Shown here piece after piece: positions 25,695 to 35,240 of a stretch of DNA of 64,000 nucleotides. Numbering within the stretch: the stretch's first letter is position 1; every line of letters starts with the position of its first letter. Source of the stretch: Flammeovirgaceae bacterium UBA6059 (GTDB lineage: Bacteria > Bacteroidota > Bacteroidia > Cytophagales > Cyclobacteriaceae); contig DIYH01000034.1 of the NCBI GenBank assembly GCA_002435755.1, positions 98,124 to 162,123 on the forward strand, written 5' to 3'. The position numbers were made by a program, and so were the translations under genes. The notes below the pieces were generated by a model. It saw nothing but the letters and a program-made list of their open reading frames with translations, was not told the DNA's origin and ran no database searches.

Positions 25695-28073
25695 TCACTC
25701 GTCCCTTAATACTTTAGCCGGATTAGTGAGCGCAGCACTGATTGTTTGATGACCAGTAGTAAGTATGGCAATTGAAAGAAGTATAATTCCCGAAGAAGCG
25801 TACGCCCACCATGACATATCAATTCGATAGGCGAAATTATCCAACCACATGTTACCAAAAAGATAAATAAGAGGCCAGGAGATCAGGTTAGCTATTACAA
25901 TTAGCAGGACAAACTTTTTGGAAAGAATCACCAATAACTGCGCTACACTAGCTCCAAAGACTTTTCTGATACTAACCTCTTTTAATTTGGATCGAATAGA
26001 AAAGGATATTAACCCGTAAAGACCCAGACAGGTGAGGATAACCGCCAAAGCTGAAAACAAGTAAATCAAATCGGATAGTTTTTCTTCTTGTAGATACATC
26101 TGCTGAATGCCGTCATCAAGAAAAGTAGCATCAAATGGCGAGTCTCCAACAATATCATTCCACTCGGCATTCAATACTGCTAAAGTTTCAGCGATATTTC
26201 TAGGTGCTATTTTCACAAGCATTAATTCAGTATTTGTAAATGGTCTGATAATAGCCATTGGTGCTATTTGCATATGTAAGGAATTGAAATGGAAATCCTT
26301 TACTACACCTATTAGGGTACGTTCTGCATCTGCAAAAATTATTTTTGCCCCGATCGGATTTTCGAGCTCCATGATATTTACAGCTGCCTCATTCATGATC
26401 ATAGCAGACGAATCAGTTGAAAAATCTTTTGAAAAAAAGCGTCCTTCAACCAGTTCTATACCCATAAGATCCATAAAATCTTCATCCACCTGATAATAGG
26501 CTAACTGATAGGACTCATCCTCCGAAGCGCCTAATAATCGAGCTGGACCAGAAGAGCTTCCACCATCTAAACTGTGGCTGCTCATAGAAACATTTACTAT
26601 CTGAGTATACTGCTCAAACCTGTTTTTTAAGGATATGTAATGTTGTGCCATATCTTCATTCAATACCTTTATTTTGAGAATATGCTCTTTGTTAAATCCC
26701 AACGACCTGTTTCTTATATAATCCATTTGGGAAACGATTACCATACTGCCAGCCATAAGCAGCAGCGAAATGATAGATTGGAAAACGATCATTCCGTTCC
26801 TAAATGCCACTCCACTTTTCCCGGTTTTTAGATTTCCCCTCAAAGCGACAATTGGCCCGAAAGATGAAAAAGCAATTGATGGATAGGAGCCAGCCAACAG
26901 ACCGATAGTCAGCGCAGCCAGTATGAATACAGGTAGGAGTTTGGCGTATTCCCAAAATGTAGGTAATTGAATGCCTAACTTCTCTTCAAAATAAAGTTGA
27001 CTTAATGAGATAAAAAGTAACGCCACAAAAAGGCTGATAAAACTGATGATAACAGACTCTACTAAAAACTGATATGCAATTTTTTCCTTCGGGGCTCCCA
27101 TCACTTTACGGATACCTATCTCTTTACCTCGGCCTAGTGATAACGCTGTAGAAAGGTTGATAAAATTAAAACTGGCAATTACCAGAATTAATACAGCAAC
27201 CACCGATAAGCTGTAGATTGTTGATTTATTTCCAATTCGAATGGATTCACCCACGTTGGTGTATTTGTTTGATTCAAGGTAGATAGAGCTAAGGGGCTGT
27301 AATTCTGTTTCGGCTGATATATTAGCCCTGTTAAAGTTCTCATTGTATAGTCTGATGATTTGATCATTAATGGACTTAGGGTCTGCATTGGGACGCAGTA
27401 ATGCGTAGGTGTGAAAACCCGCCCAGGACCAGCCATTCAAGTCAGATAAATATCCTTCTGGGACACTGAAGGTTTCGAAAGAGATTAACATATCGAAAGT
27501 GATGTGGGAAGTAGCGGGTACTGTTTCTAGTACTCCTGTCACCATGAGTGAAAGATTATTGTCAAATGTTATTGCTTTACCTAAAGGGTCTTCATCTCCG
27601 AAATATTTGATGGCCATTTCCTCCGTGATAACAATTGTATTGGGACTACTTAGCACGGTAGTTCGGTTGCCTGATTTGAGTTGGAAATCAAATAGTTGCA
27701 GGAACATGGAGTCAGCGTAAAAAACATTACCCTGATTAAATATCTTTTCACCAACAGAATATACATGGTCATCGGCATAACGCATGCGAGTTACTGCATC
27801 TATACCTGAAATATTGTTCCTAATACCTGGTGCAAGTGCAGGTGGGGTCCTCGCCCAGAATATAGATCCTGAAGATCTTTCGAACGTGTTGGTTACGCGA
27901 TATATCCGATCATGCTTTTCATGAAATTGATCAAAGGATATCTCGTTTCTTAAATACAAAAAAATAATCAGACAACTAGCCAGTCCTACAGACAAGCCAA
28001 ATACATTAATGGCCGTGTGGCTTTTATTTTTTATCAGATGTCTGATGGTAGTTATAATGTAATTTTTAATCAT
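25695..28073 (-). CDS. MacB/FtsX-type ABC transporter permease
   Basis: Protein of 792 residues with the duplicated architecture of large Bacteroidota FtsX permeases: a TM at about 20-40, a MacB periplasmic core domain (FDQFHEKHDRIYRV), three TMs with the FtsX signature ALSLGRGKEIGIRKVMGAPK, a second TM-periplasmic core-TM half, and a last FtsX unit with SKLKEVSIRKVFGAS. No ATPase or HlyD-type adaptor gene is next to it, so the ATPase must be encoded elsewhere. It is paralogous to the permease at 30888-33287, in the opposite orientation, with a membrane-bound AraC regulator between them. Confidence 0.88.
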   Translation of the reverse strand: MIKNYIITTIRHLIKNKSHTAINVFGLSVGLASCLIIFLYLRNEISFDQFHEKHDRIYRVTNTFERSSGSIFWARTPPALAPGIRNNISGIDAVTRMRYADDHVYSVGEKIFNQGNVFYADSMFLQLFDFQLKSGNRTTVLSSPNTIVITEEMAIKYFGDEDPLGKAITFDNNLSLMVTGVLETVPATSHITFDMLISFETFSVPEGYLSDLNGWSWAGFHTYALLRPNADPKSINDQIIRLYNENFNRANISAETELQPLSSIYLESNKYTNVGESIRIGNKSTIYSLSVVAVLILVIASFNFINLSTALSLGRGKEIGIRKVMGAPKEKIAYQFLVESVIISFISLFVALLFISLSQLYFEEKLGIQLPTFWEYAKLLPVFILAALTIGLLAGSYPSIAFSSFGPIVALRGNLKTGKSGVAFRNGMIVFQSIISLLLMAGSMVIVSQMDYIRNRSLGFNKEHILKIKVLNEDMAQHYISLKNRFEQYTQIVNVSMSSHSLDGGSSSGPARLLGASEDESYQLAYYQVDEDFMDLMGIELVEGRFFSKDFSTDSSAMIMNEAAVNIMELENPIGAKIIFADAERTLIGVVKDFHFNSLHMQIAPMAIIRPFTNTELMLVKIAPRNIAETLAVLNAEWNDIVGDSPFDATFLDDGIQQMYLQEEKLSDLIYLFSALAVILTCLGLYGLISFSIRSKLKEVSIRKVFGASVAQLLVILSKKFVLLIVIANLISWPLIYLFGNMWLDNFAYRIDMSWWAYASSGIILLSIAILTTGHQTISAALTNPAKVLRDE

Positions 28074-28225
28074 CGTTCTCCTTGTGATGTGAAATATTGC
28101 TTCCTACAATTGAAAGCTCAAGAAAAAGAAAGGAATCAATATGATCGTCTCATTAATAATATGAGGCATGTTTTCATACTTTTTCAGCAATCAGTCTTAA
28201 ATGATGTTAGAAGTTATCTTGGCAC

Positions 28226-28237
28226 TGCGATATCGCA
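28226..28237. promoter_or_regulatory. 12-bp palindrome in divergent spacer, candidate operator
   Basis: TGCGATATCGCA is self-complementary and lies between the divergent permease (start 28073) and AraC-type regulator (start 28354). The position fits a regulator site, but a 12-mer palindrome could also be chance. Confidence 0.3.
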
Positions 28238-28353
28238 ATGACCAATTCATAAGATGAGGATAAATAAACAGAATTATAGATAGGTTGGTATCGTCTTAAA
28301 TTATGATTGAGACATCTTAATTCATGTTTTTTCCGTAATCAGTTGTCGAACAG

Positions 28354-29463
28354 ATGAATGAAGCAGATTTTTTCTTCGGTGCAGCGATTCTACTAATTGC
28401 ACAGTGTCTTATTGCGGGCAGCATTAATTTGATCAACCCTAAAGTCTCTAACAAATTATTGGGAGTATTGATAATTCTCTTCTTAGACTATTACAGATAT
28501 ATACTATATGGTTTTTGCATCAATCAGGAGCTATTAAACGCTTTGCTCCTTTCAAAATTCTCCTTGGCGCAATTCTATGGACCCGTAATTTTCTTGTTCC
28601 TTGTTTCTATAGTTCGTCCAGTTAGTTCAAAACAATTTAGATATCATCTTAGTGCACCTGGATTATTTACGATCTATCTGATAGTTTTAATAGGACTAAA
28701 GTACCTATACGGGATATCCATATACGATCCCTTCATAGCCGTCTCATTCTTGTTTACCGTGATATATGTTTGGTTGAGCTTCAAGCTTATTAATTCAGAT
28801 GCGTGGGAAAATATTAAAATTGCCAAGCGTTACAAGCTGTTTTTTTATGTGGTGGGTGGGTATTTATTGTTTAACCAGGTAATTCATGTTCTTAAACCAA
28901 TTACTTCATACTTTGAACTTAATGAGTCACTAAAGCCTGTTTATGGTTTCTTGGAAAAAGGTGCATTCATAGTAGCAAACAATTACCTTTTCTTTTTTGG
29001 CTTAACAGAGGTTAATGCGCTCAAGAGACTATTTGTACCTTATAATTCGGAATCTGGAATCGCGAAACTCAATGGAAACAGAAGTAGGATACTAGAGAAA
29101 ATCGAATCGAGTGTACAAGAAGGTATATATAGGGATCCTAATCTGAATCTTGAGTTCTTTGCCGGGCGAATTGGAATAACTAAATCGCAGCTATCTGATT
29201 TTTTTAGGAGCCATTACAAAGTAGGTTTTACAGAGAAACTAAATCAGTGGAGGTTGGAAGAGTTTAAAAAGAACCTCACGGATCAAAAACTGTCACACCT
29301 TGATCTCCTTGGTTTGGCTCATGAAGCGGGGTTCAATTCCAAAGCTACATTCAATAGGTATTTCAAAAAGAGCGAAGGTATCACGCCTTCAGAATATAGG
29401 AGATTACGACTCAAAGAGCAAGAGGATGATCTGTCTAAAAAGAGTATAAATCGATCTGCTTGA
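28354..29463 (+). CDS. Membrane-anchored AraC-family regulator
   Basis: Protein of 369 residues. The N-terminal 230 residues contain about seven hydrophobic segments; the C-terminal part (about 245-355) is an AraC DNA-binding domain with two helix-turn-helix units (FFAGRIGITKSQLSDFFRS and AHEAGFNSKATFNRYFKK) ending in GITPSEYRRLR. Such 7TM-AraC proteins are frequent in Cytophagales and often lie beside FtsX permeases and serine hydrolases, as here. It is divergent from the permease at 25695-28073. Confidence 0.87.
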   Translation: MNEADFFFGAAILLIAQCLIAGSINLINPKVSNKLLGVLIILFLDYYRYILYGFCINQELLNALLLSKFSLAQFYGPVIFLFLVSIVRPVSSKQFRYHLSAPGLFTIYLIVLIGLKYLYGISIYDPFIAVSFLFTVIYVWLSFKLINSDAWENIKIAKRYKLFFYVVGGYLLFNQVIHVLKPITSYFELNESLKPVYGFLEKGAFIVANNYLFFFGLTEVNALKRLFVPYNSESGIAKLNGNRSRILEKIESSVQEGIYRDPNLNLEFFAGRIGITKSQLSDFFRSHYKVGFTEKLNQWRLEEFKKNLTDQKLSHLDLLGLAHEAGFNSKATFNRYFKKSEGITPSEYRRLRLKEQEDDLSKKSINRSA

Positions 29464-29938
29464 GTGTTTCAACCTACACTTGATCGAAGAAAGATAGTTA
29501 GGTTAGAATAGAAAAAGTGAAGACAATCGTTAAGCAAGCGGTTTACTACCTACTGAAATTTCATGTCTCACCTAATTCTTGAGACGAATCCTATGACTGT
29601 ATAGTCTTTTTTCGTTCGTTCATTGTCAAGAGAAATTCCAAATGAACCCTACATGAAAACATCTTTCATTTACTTCATACCTCACAATTTCGATCTCAGT
29701 CATCAAGCTTCCAAAATAGTATGATTAGAAAATGCTTACTGTATTCTGTCAGATACCCAACCAGGTACAAAGGAAAATTTGCTATAAATGTTTTTTTCCT
29801 ATCCGTTCTCCTTAGCTGTTGCTTGCTATTCTTTTCTCTAGTCTGAGCTAAACGTTTTGTGATCAGTTCCACGCCAATGCGCTTCTCTTTCCCATATCAC
29901 GAACGTTTATACAAGCGGTTCTGAAACTCAAATTGCTT
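29464..29938. other. Intergenic region, 475 bases
   Basis: I see no gene, clear hairpin or repeat. It separates the AraC-type regulator from a small membrane protein and may include decayed coding sequence. Confidence 0.3.
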
Positions 29939-30475
29939 ATGATGCATCTTCATACAAACAATGTACGTCGACCATATCAGGTACAAGAGGTAGTGCTTCT
30001 AAAAGCAAGCATACTTGCAGGGCTAATGCTTAACTTCTCAGGTCGGCTAGTCAATACTTTAGTGCTAAAGTCCTTTTGGAGAAGCAAAGAACATGTTGCT
30101 CCGGTCTTCATCTGGACAGATAACATTATAAAGGACGTTTTTTCTTTCATACCTGACTTTATATATGGTTTTGGGATAGCATGGTTACTGTTCAGATTGA
30201 GAAGGAAAGGCGATCAGAAATATGCAAAGGCTGTAACGGTTGGATTTTATGTAAGCATGGTCGGCGGAGTAAATCTCTACTTTGCTATGGCAAATTCAGG
30301 CTTTCTAAGCTGGCAACTTGCCTTTGCTTCATTTGGCTTAGTACTGCTAACCACAGTGGGGACCTCCGTTTATCTTGAATGGGCCTATAGGAGAGGTCTG
30401 GTTTTCAAATCGATTGTTTCACTTCTTTCGATTGAAGCCATATTGATAGGACTCTTACTAACCAGGTATTTATAG
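29939..30475 (+). CDS. Small multi-pass membrane protein
   Basis: About 178 residues from an ATG at 29939 (a TTG at 29933 is also in frame). Hydrophobic segments at about 22-40, 65-85, 97-117, 122-140 and 155-175. No family recognised. It is followed after 15 bases by a truncated serine-hydrolase gene on the same strand. Confidence 0.5.
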   Translation: MMHLHTNNVRRPYQVQEVVLLKASILAGLMLNFSGRLVNTLVLKSFWRSKEHVAPVFIWTDNIIKDVFSFIPDFIYGFGIAWLLFRLRRKGDQKYAKAVTVGFYVSMVGGVNLYFAMANSGFLSWQLAFASFGLVLLTTVGTSVYLEWAYRRGLVFKSIVSLLSIEAILIGLLLTRYL

Positions 30476-30490
30476 CAACTCTACTTGAAA

Positions 30491-30739
30491 ATGGACATAA
30501 AAAAAGGTATTTCATTATTAGTAATCACCACAGGCTTCAGTAAAGCTTTTGCGCAAGTTGATGAAGGCATTCAAAAAGCATCGGCCATTATAACTCCCTA
30601 CATAGAAACTTACCCAGGTATTTCTGTCGCAAAAGGTAGAGTAGATGAAATCATTTGGTCCGAAGGCTTGTCAAACGAAGTGGTAAAGATCCAAGTGATG
30701 TCAATGGATTCTATTCATGAATGGAGAAATCATATTTAA
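30491..30739 (+). pseudogene. Truncated serine hydrolase (class C beta-lactamase family) N-terminus
   Basis: The frame gives 82 residues: a signal peptide ending KAFAQ, then IETYPGISVAKGRVDEIIWSEGLS, which matches the start of beta-lactamase/penicillin-binding-like serine hydrolases (usual form PGxSVAVxxxGKIVWSxGFG). The rest, including the SxxK catalytic site, is missing. An overlapping frame, 30717-30842 (41 residues, with YTWKGQNKYGDPDKPSIWKY), looks like the C-terminus of a gene and may be the other end of the deletion. I read this as a deletion remnant. Confidence 0.6.
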
Positions 30740-30842
30740 AGAGGGGTACAAAAGTTATACCTGGAAAGGTCAAAACAAATATGGAGACCCGGATAAACCC
30801 AGCATCTGGAAATATGTAGAGGATAGAACCAAGCTCAACTAG
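30717..30842 (+). pseudogene. C-terminal gene remnant fused to the truncated hydrolase
   Basis: Short frame of 41 residues overlapping the end of the truncated hydrolase in another frame. Its aromatic-rich, structured content and natural stop suggest the tail of a decayed gene rather than random sequence. Not recognised. Confidence 0.3.
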
Positions 30843-30887
30843 ATTTAATCTACACTTATTTAAAACACACTCTCAATTCAGCATATT

Positions 30888-33287
30888 ATGATCAAAAGTA
30901 ACCTCATCAGTTCTCTACGTTTTTTAAGCAGAAACAAAGGATTTGCCTTTATAAACATATTTGGATTGACACTTGGGTTTACCAGCTTCCTCCTTATCAC
31001 ATGTTTTGTTCATTATGAAAGCTCATTTGATCAATTCCATACCAATAGTGATGATGTTTATCGGGTAAATTTCTCATTCACGGATAATGCAGGAAATGTC
31101 ACAACCTTGGTGAATTCACCTCCTGCTCTTGCTACAGGAATTTGGGGAAAATTCCCTGAGATGGAGAAAATATCAAGAATGCGATATATGATGAATTGTC
31201 TGCTGTCAAAAGGAGACATTAGATTTTATGAAGATCATGGATATTATGCTGACTCACTTTTTCTGGAAATACTCCAGTTTGAAATGTTGCAAGGTGATCC
31301 CAATACCGCGTTGGATGAACCCAATTCTATTGTGATCACTGAAGACATGGCACTCAAATATTTTGATAAGCCTGACCCCTTGGGAGAAACCTTATTGTTC
31401 AATAATTCAATTCCTTTAAAAGTCACGGGTGTACTCTCACCAATACCGACCAACTCTCACCTGAATTTTAACTATTTGATCTCGTTTCAAAATTACATTG
31501 TTCCTGATGGATATGCTTCCGACCTGACCAGCTGGGGCTGGTTAGGATTTCTGACTTATGTAGAGCTGGCACCCAATTCCGATCCAGCCTCGTTTGAACA
31601 AAAGTTGGCTCAGTTTTTTAGGGATCGTAATCCTGAAAACAGAAATCCCACATTACCCTCAGTCCAAAATCTAGCTGATGTTTATTTAGGATCAGATGGG
31701 ATGGCCGATGATCTCGCAAGTCACATTCGATCAGGTAATCGATCTAATGTGAATGTTCTAATAATGGTAGCCATTCTGGTTTTAGTCATAGCAGGATTCA
31801 ATTTTGCCAACCTCACTAATGCTTTATCCATCAACCGTAGCAAGTCCACTGGCGTAAGGAAAGTACTTGGAGCTGGCAAGAAAATTATCATTGCTCAATT
31901 GCTAATGGAATCCTTGGTAATCACATTTTTTTGTATAAGTCTTTCTATAGGAATCACCTTATTTTTCTTTCATTCGATTGCGACTTCAATAGGTTGGGAA
32001 TTCAATCCAGAATTTATGGAAATCATGAGGCTCGTACCCTTGATGATTCTTGCTGGTATTCTTGTCGGATTTCTTTCGGGTATTTTCCCGGCATTGACGC
32101 TTGCTAAGTTTGATGTAATTAAATCACTAAAAGGGTCACTAAGCATAGGAACAAGGAGTCCATTTCAATTAAAAAATGTCCTTGTGTTAATGCAATTAGC
32201 TATATCAATAGGATTCATTTCTGCAACGGTTGTAATGACTCAGCAACTCAATTACTTGGAAAGTAAGGAGACAGGTTATGATGCTGAAAACATAGTTTTG
32301 ATCAAGATGCTGCCAGAAGATATTTCCCAACATTACGATGTGTTTAAAGAGCAGTTGACTAATCACGCGTCAGTGGTAAGTGTAAGCCGTAGTGAGCGTG
32401 TTGTTGGTGATCCATGGCCTTTTACTGCGATCAGAAAGGTTGGTGATGATCCGGAAAATAGAAAAAGAGTTTTTTTTAACCTCGCGGATTACGATTTCTT
32501 TAAGACCATGGGAATCTCGATGCATAGTGGGCGCCCATTTTCAAAGGAATATGCAAATGACTCAACTCGCTCTATTATTATTAATCAGAAAGCTGCCGAC
32601 TACATTGGCCTGGATGACCCAGTCGGTGAACAAGTACATTTTTTTCAGTTGGATGGTCCCCGTACTATTGTTGGAGTAGTTCAGGATTTTAGCTACACCA
32701 CTCTGCATGAGGAAATTGGCCCGGCAGTGATGATACTTCCCTTTATTGATCTGGAGTTTATGTACGTTAGACTTGCTCCTGGCAATATTGCTTTGCAAAT
32801 TGAATTGTTAGAGGATACATGGAGTAGTTTATCGCCGGAGACTCCTCTTGCATGGAGGTTTTTAGATGATAATCTTGATCGGTTGTACCATTCTGAGGAG
32901 AAATTATCTTCTATGATTCGGATATTTTCAGTCTTAGCTATTTCATTGGCCTGCCTAGGTTTGTATGGAATTGTAACATTCATGATCAACAACAGGATCA
33001 AAGAATTTGGGATCAGAAAAGTATTGGGGGCTTCTATTCAATCCCTTTATAAACTATTTGTGGCCAAGTATGTATATCAAACAATTTTAGCAATGGTGAT
33101 GGTATTGCCGCTGATACACTACTTATTAAATTCCTGGCTGGAAGATTTTGCCTATCACATTCAAATCAATTGGTTGATCTATCCTCTAGCTACTTTAGTA
33201 TTACTAATAATGATATTGATAACGATATCATTCCAGGTAGTTAAGGCAGCTCAAGCGAATCCAACGAGATTGTTGATTGATGAATAA
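30888..33287 (+). CDS. MacB/FtsX-type ABC transporter permease
   Basis: Protein of 799 residues, paralogous along its length to the permease at 25695-28073: FDQFHTNSDDVYRV near the N-terminus, SINRSKSTGVRKVLGAGK in the first FtsX unit, NNRIKEFGIRKVLGAS in the second, and a C-terminal AAQANPTRLLIDE tail. Two TM-periplasmic core-FtsX halves, eight TMs expected. No ATPase gene is adjacent. Function in the family ranges from lipoprotein or peptide export to mechanotransmission; substrate unknown. Confidence 0.88.
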   Translation: MIKSNLISSLRFLSRNKGFAFINIFGLTLGFTSFLLITCFVHYESSFDQFHTNSDDVYRVNFSFTDNAGNVTTLVNSPPALATGIWGKFPEMEKISRMRYMMNCLLSKGDIRFYEDHGYYADSLFLEILQFEMLQGDPNTALDEPNSIVITEDMALKYFDKPDPLGETLLFNNSIPLKVTGVLSPIPTNSHLNFNYLISFQNYIVPDGYASDLTSWGWLGFLTYVELAPNSDPASFEQKLAQFFRDRNPENRNPTLPSVQNLADVYLGSDGMADDLASHIRSGNRSNVNVLIMVAILVLVIAGFNFANLTNALSINRSKSTGVRKVLGAGKKIIIAQLLMESLVITFFCISLSIGITLFFFHSIATSIGWEFNPEFMEIMRLVPLMILAGILVGFLSGIFPALTLAKFDVIKSLKGSLSIGTRSPFQLKNVLVLMQLAISIGFISATVVMTQQLNYLESKETGYDAENIVLIKMLPEDISQHYDVFKEQLTNHASVVSVSRSERVVGDPWPFTAIRKVGDDPENRKRVFFNLADYDFFKTMGISMHSGRPFSKEYANDSTRSIIINQKAADYIGLDDPVGEQVHFFQLDGPRTIVGVVQDFSYTTLHEEIGPAVMILPFIDLEFMYVRLAPGNIALQIELLEDTWSSLSPETPLAWRFLDDNLDRLYHSEEKLSSMIRIFSVLAISLACLGLYGIVTFMINNRIKEFGIRKVLGASIQSLYKLFVAKYVYQTILAMVMVLPLIHYLLNSWLEDFAYHIQINWLIYPLATLVLLIMILITISFQVVKAAQANPTRLLIDE

Positions 33288-33409
33288 GAAAACGAAAATG
33301 GTCAAATGAGTAGGTCTAAAACTGTGAATATGTTATAAGTCAACATATAATTCTTGTTGAGTTTTACCATTTAATCCACGTAACATCCTAATCCCCTATG
33401 TGTAGGTAA

Positions 33410-33592
33410 AAGCCACTCAATCCAGAATACCATGACTTTGTGATTGAAAAGGCTAAAAACCATTTACTAAACTCTACAGAGTCCGTCAGTCAAATCACAT
33501 ACGGATTAGGATTTGAGTCTCCACAACACTTTTCCAAGATATCTAAAGTGAAAACAGGCCAGAGCCCAGGTGAGTATAGAAGCTTAAATTAG
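33410..33592 (+). pseudogene. AraC-family regulator C-terminal remnant
   Basis: Reading from 33410 gives about 60 codons ending in a normal stop: EKAKNHLLNSTESVSQITYG, then LGFESPQHFSKISK and GQSPGEYRSLN. This is the second helix-turn-helix and tail of an AraC protein with no N-terminal part and no usable start. It is probably a deletion remnant. Confidence 0.7.
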
Positions 33593-34101
33593 TTGGCTTG
33601 ACCTCGTATTTTGTCGAGTCCGACCTATTAAACCTGATTAATACACAACCTTATGATTAATTTTGAAGACTGCGAAGGGTGGATGGATAAGAAGCGGTAA
33701 CAAGCTGAAAACTCTTAGAATCAGCATAGATTTATCCTAATGTTTCTAGCATTTTGGTCATGTAATTACAAGGTCTTAGTGGTTCACCTCATTACAAACT
33801 TGATTATCCAAATACTCAGTTTTTCAGCTTCTTTAAATCAATCTCCCAAGCTCACTTTCCGATGAGCAAATTTAGCCACGCGCCGAACACCCCAAAAGGG
33901 ACGGCATAAAGCCTTCGCCCTACCCTTCCTTTTATTTATTCCGTTTCCTTTTGGCTTTGTTCTTGGTGCTTTGCTCTTTGCGGCCTAACGGAAAATGGGG
34001 CACGTGATTATAGGTCGATGGCTGGTGTGCTGGTCAAATGGCTTACACTTGGAAATGCGGATGTACATCATATCTAATTGACGACACTTCAATTGAAAAA
34101 G

Positions 34102-34123
34102 GTCGCACCGTGTGATGCGACCC
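34102..34123 (-). terminator. Intrinsic terminator of the recombinase unit
   Basis: GGTCGCA (34102-34108) pairs with TGCGACC (34117-34123) with an 8-base loop; on the minus strand the stem is followed by TTTTT. It lies about 84 bases after the stop of the small gene ending at 34207. Confidence 0.75.
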
Positions 34124-34206
34124 ACCAACCTAATTTAGCTCAGGCTTCTTATCTCAATTGATTTAACGTTGAAAATGAAAAATAATCAACACTGTTTACA
34201 CTTATT

Positions 34207-34407
34207 TTATTCGGTCAGTGTCTGCCAGTGCCCATAAAAGGCGTGTTCCAGCTTTCTAAGCTGGTGATCAATCGCATTGGTTGTGCAGACAATCGCGCTA
34301 TTATCAGTTTCTATCACTTGTAAGGCCTTGATCAAACCTGCCAATTGGATCAGTTCTTCTTCAATCTCATGTAAATGTTTATTGATAATTGTCATTCGCT
34401 GGCTCAT
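34207..34407 (-). CDS. Small helical protein coupled to recombinase
   Basis: About 66 residues from an ATG at 34407 preceded by a GAAGGG ribosome site; the frame is open up to 34464. Helical, with HEIEEELIQLAGLIKALQVIE and a C-terminal HQLRKLEHAFYGHW. It overlaps the 3' end of the recombinase gene by 29 bases and ends before a terminator, so it belongs to that unit. Function unknown; a recombination accessory is one guess. Confidence 0.5.
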   Translation of the reverse strand: MSQRMTIINKHLHEIEEELIQLAGLIKALQVIETDNSAIVCTTNAIDHQLRKLEHAFYGHWQTLTE

Positions 34408-35014
34408 TACACCATACCCTTCTTTTGCTATCGTCCTCAGATAATTCCCACACCTTCTTTGCAAGCTCTAATTCTTCGGCACCTACAATGTTTAGATAAA
34501 TCCCTGTGGTTTCTAAGTCGGTATGCCCGAGCCACTTTCCGACCGTTGTCAACGGCACTTTGGTTACTGCATGTACAGCAAATCCGTGTCGCAAGCCTTT
34601 TGCACTACTTCTAATCCCATCAATACTTGCGCGTGTCATGACCGATTTGATCTTTCTGGATGCCGTACGTAGAGAAAAAGGCCAAATTGGTTCTGTCGGT
34701 TTCTTCCAATTTTGGCGAATAAAACAGTCTAAATCAAAGAGTACAAAGTAAGGTGCTGGTACTTCGCGAAAGACTCCGCGTCTTCTCTGCTTAAGGGTTT
34801 CAATAACGATCTTCTGATTGAGTACGTCAATATGTACTGGCTTTAAATTATAAATCTCTGCTATCCGCGCACCTGTGTAGTAAATGAGCTGGCAAAAGGT
34901 ACGGACTTCGACAGGTAGACTTCTTGTAATTCCTAGAAAACGCAGTCTTTCTTGTTCGTTTAGGTATTTGCGTTGTCCCTCTGTATCGTAGAGTGAAATC
35001 GGATTGTTAAACAT
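34379..35014 (-). CDS. Tyrosine recombinase, catalytic core only
   Basis: About 211 residues from ATG 35014, which has an AAAGGAA ribosome site (the frame extends to 35029). It has the catalytic residues Arg50 (YYTGARIAEI), Arg142 (KGLRHGF), His164 (WLGHTDLETT) and nucleophile Tyr173 (GIYLN), but almost no N-terminal core-binding domain. Such short recombinases are found on proteobacterial plasmids and islands, with KGLRHGF replacing the usual HxLRH. They may resolve or invert DNA at short sites; the dyad at 35038-35064 directly upstream is a candidate. It faces away from the GTPase conflict operon that starts 227 bases further on. Confidence 0.85.
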   Translation of the reverse strand: MFNNPISLYDTEGQRKYLNEQERLRFLGITRSLPVEVRTFCQLIYYTGARIAEIYNLKPVHIDVLNQKIVIETLKQRRRGVFREVPAPYFVLFDLDCFIRQNWKKPTEPIWPFSLRTASRKIKSVMTRASIDGIRSSAKGLRHGFAVHAVTKVPLTTVGKWLGHTDLETTGIYLNIVGAEELELAKKVWELSEDDSKRRVWCNEPANDNYQ

Positions 35015-35037
35015 GACAGTTCCTTTCAAAAAGTAAC

Positions 35038-35064
35038 TGTCCGAGTATTAGGTATTCTCGGACA
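35038..35064. repeat. Dyad upstream of recombinase, candidate recombination site or operator
   Basis: TGTCCGAG (35038-35045) and CTCGGACA (35057-35064) are a perfect 8-bp inverted repeat with an 11-base spacer, 24 bases before the recombinase ATG. Arm-spacer-arm layout resembles tyrosine-recombinase core sites; it could equally be an autorepression site. Confidence 0.5.
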
Positions 35065-35240
35065 ATAAATCAAGAGGAAATAGGACAGATTTGATGGCTA
35101 TTTGAAATACTTTAATAAGACCCCAGCAACATCAGCATCTTACAGCAACAACTAGATGAGTAATCTGTAGTCTTTGAAAGAAGTTGGTAGAAAATTGCTA
35201 TTTTAACAGACAACCAAAACCACATTTAAAACTGGGAACC

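Larger units (their letters stand above)
33288..34206. other. Intergenic region with decayed AraC gene and recombinase terminator
   Basis: 919 bases without an intact gene. It contains the AraC remnant at 33410-33592, a GC-rich stretch at about 33880-33990, and the terminator at 34102-34123 that ends the minus-strand recombinase unit. The boundary between host-like and mobile sequence probably falls here. Confidence 0.5.

Noticed and set aside
28017..28241. 74-codon plus-strand frame overlapping the permease 5' end
   Set aside because: Runs antisense to a clear permease gene and has no independent support.
35184..35240. Earlier TTG start for the GASH gene
   Set aside because: Adds 19 residues without family character; the ATG at 35241 is the more natural start.
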